A stretch of DNA of 64,000 nt from positions 2,880,392 to 2,944,391 of the forward strand of contig RQOL01000616.1 in assembly GCA_013076295.1 (NCBI GenBank), read 5' to 3'. The translations under genes and the position numbers were made by a program. The stretch comes from Sanderia malayensis. Taxonomy: Eukaryota; Cnidaria; Scyphozoa; Semaeostomeae; Pelagiidae. How positions within the stretch are numbered: the first letter of the stretch is position 1; each line of letters opens with the position of its first letter. A model generated the notes under the pieces. The model did not search any database. It had not been told where the DNA came from and saw only the letters and a program-made list of their open reading frames with translations. Shown piece by piece: positions 56,667 through 64,000 of the stretch.

Positions 56667-59600
56667 ATGAGTTCTAATAAACGCTCTTCTTATCCAGAAA
56701 GGCCTCCTAGTTATTCAAGTTATTCTGGTAAGTAAATACTAATACTTGCAGATTGCTGTCAAACTGTTTGTTTTATTACAAACTTAACGCATTAAAAGAT
56801 AACCAAAGCGTCAACATTTAACATTCATACGATAAGAGACCTTACGCTGTATATTTCTATTAAACAACATGTTGTGAATAAAATTTAAGGCCTTAAAATG
56901 ATTACAGGTCAAGTTTAAAGAACCATTGCTAACCCAGTTCACGTGTGGTTGACACTTTATTTATATACTGACCCTGAACCGAGAAGCTTCGCTCTGTCTT
57001 ATCTAAAGTAATCACTCAGTTATTATTAAGAAGCCTTACTTGGAAAACAAATAAACTTACGATATAACTCTGCATTTACATTGATATTAGGTACACATTT
57101 GTTTTTGTTTTTAGATGCAGAATCTTATCCAAATCGATCATCAAGTGTTTTAAAGTTAAAAGGTCTTGAACATGCAGTATCCTCGAAGCCTCTTAAGCCA
57201 AGACAAGGTCCCAATTATTTGCAACCAATACAAGACCAAACTGGTATATTAAATTTATTATATTCCTTTTTATATAGGATAATCATAATATAAAATATGT
57301 GGTTTATACACATTTGCCGTTTTGGCCTTGCAAGCACATGTTTTATTGTGAATCATTTGGAATGCGGCTGGCAAAATTCTTCCGTTTTATTCTTTTTAGC
57401 CAATGTAATTCGCGTCTCTTAAGAAAACTGACTCCTAAAACAAAAGCCTTTGTACCCTATTGTTGGTTTATGAAAAGAGTATTTTCAAACAAATATAATC
57501 GTACCGAGCGTGCGGTGTCTGCTGTTATAATATTGCTTGTCTTATTTAGGTGCAGTTCCTTATACTGTTCCAGAACAATCCATTCAAAGTATTGACACAG
57601 TGGCACAATCTACTGATCAAATATTAAGAACAACTGTAGGGGATGACCGTGAAGGCTGGGGTCATAAAGTAGAATTCTTGTTAGCCTCAATTGGCCTAGC
57701 TGTTGGCCTTGGCAATGTTTGGAGATTCCCATATTTATGCCAAAAGAATGGTGGAGGTAATTGAATTTATTTCAATCATTCCTTCGTCCACATAATTTGC
57801 ATTGAAACTTGAATGGCTCACATAGAATCTGTTCTTCATTTAAAGGTATTTTTCTTATTCCATACGTCATCTTCATGATCATCGAAGGACTTCCATTATT
57901 CTTCATTGAATATGCAATCGGACAAAGAATGCGAAGAAGTTCAATTTCTTGTTGGAAAAATGTTCATGCATCTCTGACTGGTATTGGAATATCCTGTGTT
58001 GTGGTCTCCTTTATGCTCTCCATCTATTATGTTGTTGTCATTGCTTGGTGCTTCTATTACATGTTTGTGTCGTTCACAAAGTTATTACCATGGGACAAAT
58101 CACTCTGCCCACGATATTCAGAATACCAATCCTTGAATAAAACATTGCAGGGCAACTTTAGTCATTGTTGTGTTCACGATCCTTCTCAATACTATTTCTA
58201 CGAAAAAGCTTTACGCGTATCATCTGGTATTGGAGATTCTGGTTCTGGTATAAATGGTCCATTGGTTGGCTGCCTTGCTTTGTCCTGGGTTGTCACCTTT
58301 GCTTGCATTGTAAAGGGTGTTAAATCTAGTGGCAAGGTAAGTGCACTATTTTTCAAGCGAGTTAATGCTTTTCGATAAATATTTCCAACATCAATACCAA
58401 ATAAAATGTTTGATTTTATTTCACAACCAGGCTGTTTACTTTACTGCGACATTTCCATATGTTATCCTGATAATATTCTTCTTTCGTGGAGTAACACTTC
58501 CAGGGGCTGAAATTGGTATAAAAGCATTCTTCAAACCCGAGGTTTGTTGTCACATGACTGTTTGAGCTTGTCTTAGCATACTTTCAACCTCCATTCAATT
58601 CAATTTCGTTTCAACTCGAACAGCAACGTTGCTAAAACAATCCAATTCATTTTCAGTTAAAAAAACTGTTTAAGGCAAGGATCTGGCTGGATGCTGCCAC
58701 TCAGATGTTTTTTACACTGAGTCTTGGATTTGGTGCTCTAATTGCATTTGCCAGTTATATGCCAAGAAAAAATAATTGCATCAGAGATGCATATACCGTC
58801 GTGCTCATTAATTGTGGCACTTCGATATTTGCCGGCGTTGTTGTTTTCTCTATTCTTGGACATAGACAGTTGAAAACTGGTACTGATGCTACAAAGGTAG
58901 GTATAGTTTGAGCTCGATACCAAGCTATAAATTATACTCTCCAACATAGTTTCTGACACATTGTGACGTTTTATACAATTGTTTTAATCCTCAGGTTGGA
59001 TCAGGACCTGGTCTTGCATTCATAACATTTTGTGAAGCAATTACATTAATGGATGTCTCTCCACTTTGGTCTGTTCTTTTCTTCATGATGCTAATCCTTC
59101 TTGGTATTGATTCAGAGTTTGGAACACTGGAGGCTGCCATTACACCATTATACGACATGAAACTTATTCCAATAAGAAAAGATGTATTCACTGCCATTGT
59201 GGCATTCATATTCTTTTTGCTGGGAATAGCATTAGTTTCATCTCCAGGATACTACATTTTCCAAATATTTGATGATTACAGTGTCTCTCTTCCTTTGCTG
59301 ATTATTGCCTTTTGTCAAATTGTTGCCATGTCCTGGGTATATGGAAATGACAGGTTTGTCTGCATTTTTTTATAGTTTGTTGCGATTTATATTGAATTCG
59401 CTACTTTTAGTTGTTGGAACATTGGAATTCGATTTTCCTTTTTGCAGGCTTGCTAATGACATCAAATACATGACTGGTAAGAGACCATTCCTCTTTTGGA
59501 TGGTCTGTTGGAAATACATCTCTCCAATTGCAATATTCATTGTTCTTATTGCAAGTATCGCAGAAACATCGAAAGATACAGCCAAATATAAAGCATATGC

Positions 59601-60015
59601 CGGCTGCATACAGGTAGATAACATCCTTATAGCGAACACGCATCGTGTTTGCACGATTAACTGTTGCATCCATTGATTTATGGTTTAACGTTCGTATAAT
59701 TGACTTTGTCTATAGAATCCATTTAGTTCAGTACGCAATGGTACAGCAGAATGGACGGCCCAAGTCGCCTATCCTGGATGGGCTCAGTTCATCATAGCAA
59801 TCGTCGTGCTTTCTTGCATTTTACCAATTTTCCTTTGGATGTTTGCATGGATGTTTCGTCATCGCAATGGTACATGGAGAACTCGTATTTATGACAAATT
59901 GACGGGAGGACTTGTAGAGTATCATCCAGACCCTGCAAGAGTGGATCCTTCAAGACGCAAATCCATGGTCCAGATGGAGAGAATTATACAAGAAGAAGAT
60001 GCAGGGGCTAACTAA
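56667..60015 (+). CDS. SLC6 neurotransmitter/amino-acid transporter homologue, paralogue 2
   Basis: Nine exons: 56667-56727, 57115-57243, 57550-57756, 57846-58336, 58431-58541, 58657-58896, 58995-59353, 59448-59613, 59716-60015. They give 687 residues. The N-terminal tail is longer than in paralogue 1 (starts [20 protein letters not shown]). TM1 [71 protein letters not shown], and the C-terminal [17 protein letters not shown] are shared with paralogue 1. Exon lengths 111, 240 and 166 are the same in both genes. The 359 bp exon here equals exons of 199 and 160 bp in paralogue 1. The protein is a sodium-dependent plasma-membrane transporter; the substrate is unresolved. Confidence 0.94.
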
Positions 60016-60379
60016 ACGTAACATAACAATAACTATACACCTCTTTTTAAAGGTAACATTAGGCAGCATTTATATTTGCTTTGTTTTCTATTATTTCATT
60101 TGCTTTCTATCATACTTTAATGTTAGTAGTAGCTTTAACAAAACACTGTAAGCTTACATTAATCATAATTATACTCTAGACTAAACGACGATATTTTAAT
60201 AAGCACGGTGTGATTATTTATGTTTAATTTAGTTCTATATTTACATTGTTAGTTGGTCTTAATGATGAATATTTATTCGATGAATTCTTCCCTGACTACT
60301 TGTCTTAGCTTTTTAATTTGGCTCTTTGTGCAATACTTTGTCCGAGTCCTTACCAGGTCGTGATGCTAAATGTCTTTCT
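60016..60379. other. tail-to-tail spacer
   Basis: 3' untranslated regions of the converging SLC6 paralogue 2 and protease genes; nothing else is seen. Confidence 0.5.
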
Positions 60380-63300
60380 TTACAAGCTTTCAGAAATGCT
60401 TTCGGCAATCCATTTATAATAGTGCGACAGATCATAAAAGGCGTTGTTCTTATATTTCAAAGAGCATGATTTTTCTTGTGAATAGCCAGCACCACGAACA
60501 AGTATTCCAGCCAGCAACCAGTTATGATTATTTCCACTTCGAAACATGAGTGGTGATCCACTATCGGGTAAACAGTACTGTAAAGATACGTTTGCATCAA
60601 TGTATGTCATATCTCGTTTTCCATCACGTCAAATCTTTCAAATTGTTACATTTTGAAATTGTATTTTTCCCACATGAATTCATAGTTCACTTATTTTATA
60701 AGGGAGGTTTTTATCGAGTCAAGTTTAGGTCTCAACACCTCTTCCAAGAAGAAACAAAAAATACAATATTTCTTACCTTAACCTTCATGGTCATAAATCC
60801 AGCACAAAAAATCTTCGAGTAATCATATCTTTTTCTCCAAAGCCATGAGCAATACGAATTTTCTTTGATTTCTAAATTCACTTGGCGCAGCTGGCCTGAG
60901 TAACTAAAAAAAACAAAAAACAACAATTATTTGAAAGATAGCGAAATATTTTAAAATTACACCAATTACATAATGATTGCAAATTCTATGCATACCGTCT
61001 CTCTTCTATTCGTCCCCAGGTGATAAAAGCAAGTTTTTCTCCAATGGGAATTGTTTGTATTTGATTCAAACAAATTGGTTGAGTGTTTGACTTAACTGGT
61101 TGCGTCAGTTTAATAATTGCCAAATCACCAATTTGCTGACGATTTGCTCTTCTATAATCTGGATGCATGATAATTTTCTCAACTTCATAAGGAATGTTAT
61201 TTGAAGGAATTGTGGTAGCAATATCTCCAAGATATATGAGTAATTTTGATGCATCTATGACAGCCGCAGTCCTTGTTAATACACAATGCGCCGTCGTTAT
61301 AAGATATTGTTTACTGATAAGAGTAGCCATGCACCCAGGCATTGGTATTTGAAAAGAATCGACTTTTAACACCATATAGGCCTGCCATACCCATGCCCCT
61401 GCCTTCGATTTTAACCAATCAACATTAGAGAGCGGTAATGACGTTTTAGAATGCAACATGCCACACCCTAAAAGATAAAAGATCATATTTGTAGACGAGG
61501 CACATATTGTAGATAATTCGTATAAATAGTTGGATTTCCAACACATAAACAAATTAAAATACCATACCACTGCCATTAACTTTCTTATAACATGTTCTAC
61601 CACCTTTACTGATGACGAAATCTTTTGGACATTCGCATTGGAAACTGAATAGGAAAGAAACGTATTTACAACGCACAGAGCGCACGACAAATGCAAAAAA
61701 TATGATGGTTAAATCTATAATTTATACCTTCCAATGGTATTGATGCATTTGTATTGACATACATTCAAAGGTGAGCATTCGTTGATATCTTTACAAATTG
61801 TTCCGTTTAATAATTGAAAGCCTGGATAACATTCGCATGAATATGATCCCTGATGGTTAATGCATAAATGTTCACAACCTCCATTTTTAACCGCACATTC
61901 GTCGACATCAACACATGTTTTTGAGCTAAAACAAAAAGAGAATGTGAAACATAAAATAACACACCACGAACTACTCACTACTGTAGACATACATAACAAG
62001 ACATGCAGGCAATGAACCTTTTATCATAAAGTTGATATCCATCCATACAGTAACAATGAAAACTTCCAAATGTGTTGGTACAATTTTGGCTGCAACCACC
62101 ATTGTTATGATGACACTCATTTATTTCTTCACATCTTGTGGAATTTTCAACTTCCAAAAAACCAGAACCACATTTGCAATAGTAGCTGAAAGAGAAATTT
62201 GTACATAATTCATTAAAAAGTAAATAATAGATACACATGTGTGAGCGTGTTTGTAAGGATGGTACGTTAACCTTACCTTCCATCCGTATTGATGCAATCG
62301 AAGCAGCTTGGAACACCAATTGCACATTCATTTATATCAAGACACTTTCCACTTGATGAAATTCTGTAACCTTTCCGACATTTGCAGCGATAGCTTCCAA
62401 TGGTATTTTCACATTCGTGCATACATGGGTTATTCAAGCATTCATTTATGTCTGCATGCAAATAATATATCATCAACAAATATATCAATCAATGAGTTGA
62501 ATTATAAACGTAACTGTTCAGATATTGGTTCAATTGATCGACCTTGGCATGACTTGCCATCAGCTCCAATTTCAAAGCCATCTGACGAACATTCGCATTT
62601 AAATCCACCAGGAAAATTAGTACAAATGTCACCGCAATTTCCGTTATTTTCGGCACATTCATCAATATCTGAATGATGCAAAGTAAATGTATTAGCTATT
62701 TTCATCAAATTGATTAAGAAAAAGTTAAAATGAAGTGGCGAATTCTAAATTGAATATAGATATACCTTGACAATTACGTTTATCCATTTGCAATTCATAC
62801 CCATGATTACATGAACAATAAGGTCCCCAAAATGAATGAGTATTACATTTATAGCTACATCCACCGTTATTGATAGAGCACATATCTATGACAGATAAAT
62901 AAAACATGACAGTTTCAATGTTTTCAAGAAAAGCATTCATAAAAAGAAATGTTACAATACCTGCACAATTCAATTCATCAGTTGCATTAACACAGTCGGC
63001 AACTTGATCACATCTCTTTGTCATATCTACACATCTTGCGTTATTGCAATTGAATTGAGTTGAATTGCATACTACATTTTCCCCTGGCTGCATCTTTTTC
63101 ATTGGCTTTGAAGAATCTTGCAAAGAAAAGCATTATTGAAAAATAACTTCTGCAATTCAAAATTCATTCATTTTAGCTTCAAATGAATGTTTGAAGCTAA
63201 AATGAATAAATCACTTGATAAATCACTAACTAATGCGCCCGCAGCCAACTTCGTCTTCACCATCAATGCAATCTTCTTGACCATCGCATTTTAATTCCAA

Positions 63301-64000
63301 GCCAATGCATGCACCATTTTTACATTTCAATTCTTTAGAGGAACAAATCTTCTCTGCAGAATAATCAAATTATTCAATGTTAAATTGATTACCTAGCTTT
63401 TTACAAAAAATAACAATTTAACAATAAATAAATGAATAAATAACTGAGCACCTTGAGAAGTGAAATACGCAAGAAAACCTCTTGCAGCAACGGTCGCATC
63501 GGAATATAATTTGATTATCATTTGATTATTCGTAGATTGAATTGCATCTGGAATCTTATCACCACAGTACGTTTTCAGAAGTTTTTCGCCAGATTCAAGT
63601 ACGTCATAGATTGAAACGTAATCATAGCATTGATCTAAAAAAATTAATTTTCTATTATTAATAGACACAATTTTGGTTATAGTTGAGACGATCAATATTG
63701 ATTTGTGAACATATTACTGTATTTCATTTCTCAGGCAATGAAGAAAAACATTACCAATTCCACCAGCTAATCCTTCCATTAAGAAATCTTTGAATTTCAG
63801 AGAAACATATGTCCCTCTTCTTGTTGTTATCTGCCATACACAGTTGGCTTTTGAATAATAATCATTTGGATATCTGGGGCTTGTAATTGTACCATTGTCT
63901 GCATTTATGGTATGATTGCAACCTGTTAAAAGATGGCATCAATTCTAATTTGATGGTAACATTTCACTTTGTCGTACAATAGTTTACCTTTTAGTACACA
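60380..64000 (-). CDS. CUB-LDLa-EGF mosaic protein with C-terminal S1 protease-like domain (partial, 5' end off window)
   Basis: Minus-strand exons run in from the right edge. A CUB domain is split over about 63755-63925 and 63440-63640 ([12 protein letters not shown] ... [13 protein letters not shown]). Two LDL-receptor class A modules follow (63236-63360 and 62960-63120; [18 protein letters not shown]). About seven EGF modules, mostly D-[IV]-[DN]-E-C calcium-binding type, lie from 62886 to 61568. The S1 domain is on 60996-61467, 60777-60903 and 60380-60577, with His in TAHCV, Asp in GDLAIIKL and Ser in PDSGSPL. No R-IVGG activation site is present: the position reads [11 protein letters not shown] before WVWQ. 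Gly193 is Pro, Gly197 is Ser, and the residue at 189 is Lys by alignment. It is probably secreted or membrane-anchored and may be a pseudoprotease. Upstream exons lie beyond 64000. Confidence 0.82.
63166..63207. repeat. perfect 18-bp-stem hairpin in an intron of the protease gene
   Basis: ATTCATTTTAGCTTCAAA at 63166-63183 is followed by a 6-base loop and its exact reverse complement at 63190-63207. Confidence 0.88.

Overview
The window is nuclear DNA from an intron-rich invertebrate animal. Most genes are split by short AT-rich introns with GT-AG borders. They encode animal-specific families: a CIP2A-like coiled coil, a SLAIN microtubule protein, SLC13 and SLC6 transporters, SF3B4, the axonemal protein RIBC2, an adhesion GPCR and a mosaic CUB/LDLa/EGF/serine-protease protein. 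The phylum cannot be fixed from the sequence alone; a cnidarian, sponge or tunicate would all fit. There are no bacterial operons, CRISPR arrays or recognisable tRNA/rRNA genes.

Layout. 1-2.6 kb: two abutting satellite arrays (about 136 bp and about 184 bp units). 2.65-6.34 kb: an interspersed repeat split by a 3.3 kb terminal-inverted-repeat transposon that carries a Mutator-like transposase; an unoccupied copy of the same repeat lies at 29.1 kb. 7.35-12.7 kb: a CIP2A-like gene with a shortened N-terminal half, a triplicated exon and an inserted small relative of the transposon, followed by a decayed MTHFD1 fragment. 12.8-20.2 kb: repeat-rich DNA (fold-backs, satellite C, MITEs, a 1.07 kb inverted repeat) with a few small uncertain coding exons. 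20.3-24.2 kb: SLAIN on the minus strand. 24.7-27.8 kb: a dead non-LTR retrotransposon tail and two small secreted cysteine-rich proteins that share a CX10C helical-hairpin-like framework. 28.6-33.8 kb: SLC13. 34.5-37.1 kb: SF3B4. 37.5-39.7 kb: repeats, including a second satellite C array beside a short telomere-like stretch. 40.1-41.8 kb: RIBC2. 42.4-49.9 kb: adhesion GPCR on the minus strand. 50.6-60.0 kb: two divergently transcribed SLC6 paralogues. 60.4 kb to the right edge: an S1-protease mosaic protein on the minus strand, cut by the window end.

The genes are not an evident pathway. SF3B4 (splicing), RIBC2 (ciliary doublets) and SLAIN (microtubule plus ends) look like ordinary housekeeping or cytoskeletal loci. 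The SLC6 pair is a local tandem duplication. The receptor and the protease are extracellular EGF/CUB mosaics at either side of the SLC6 pair. The least ordinary items are the paired CX10C secreted proteins, the S1 domain with a disabled oxyanion hole and no activation site, the receptor with a non-cleavable GPS, the inverted-repeat-flanked ORF near 17.6 kb, and the nested transposon with its paralogous empty site.
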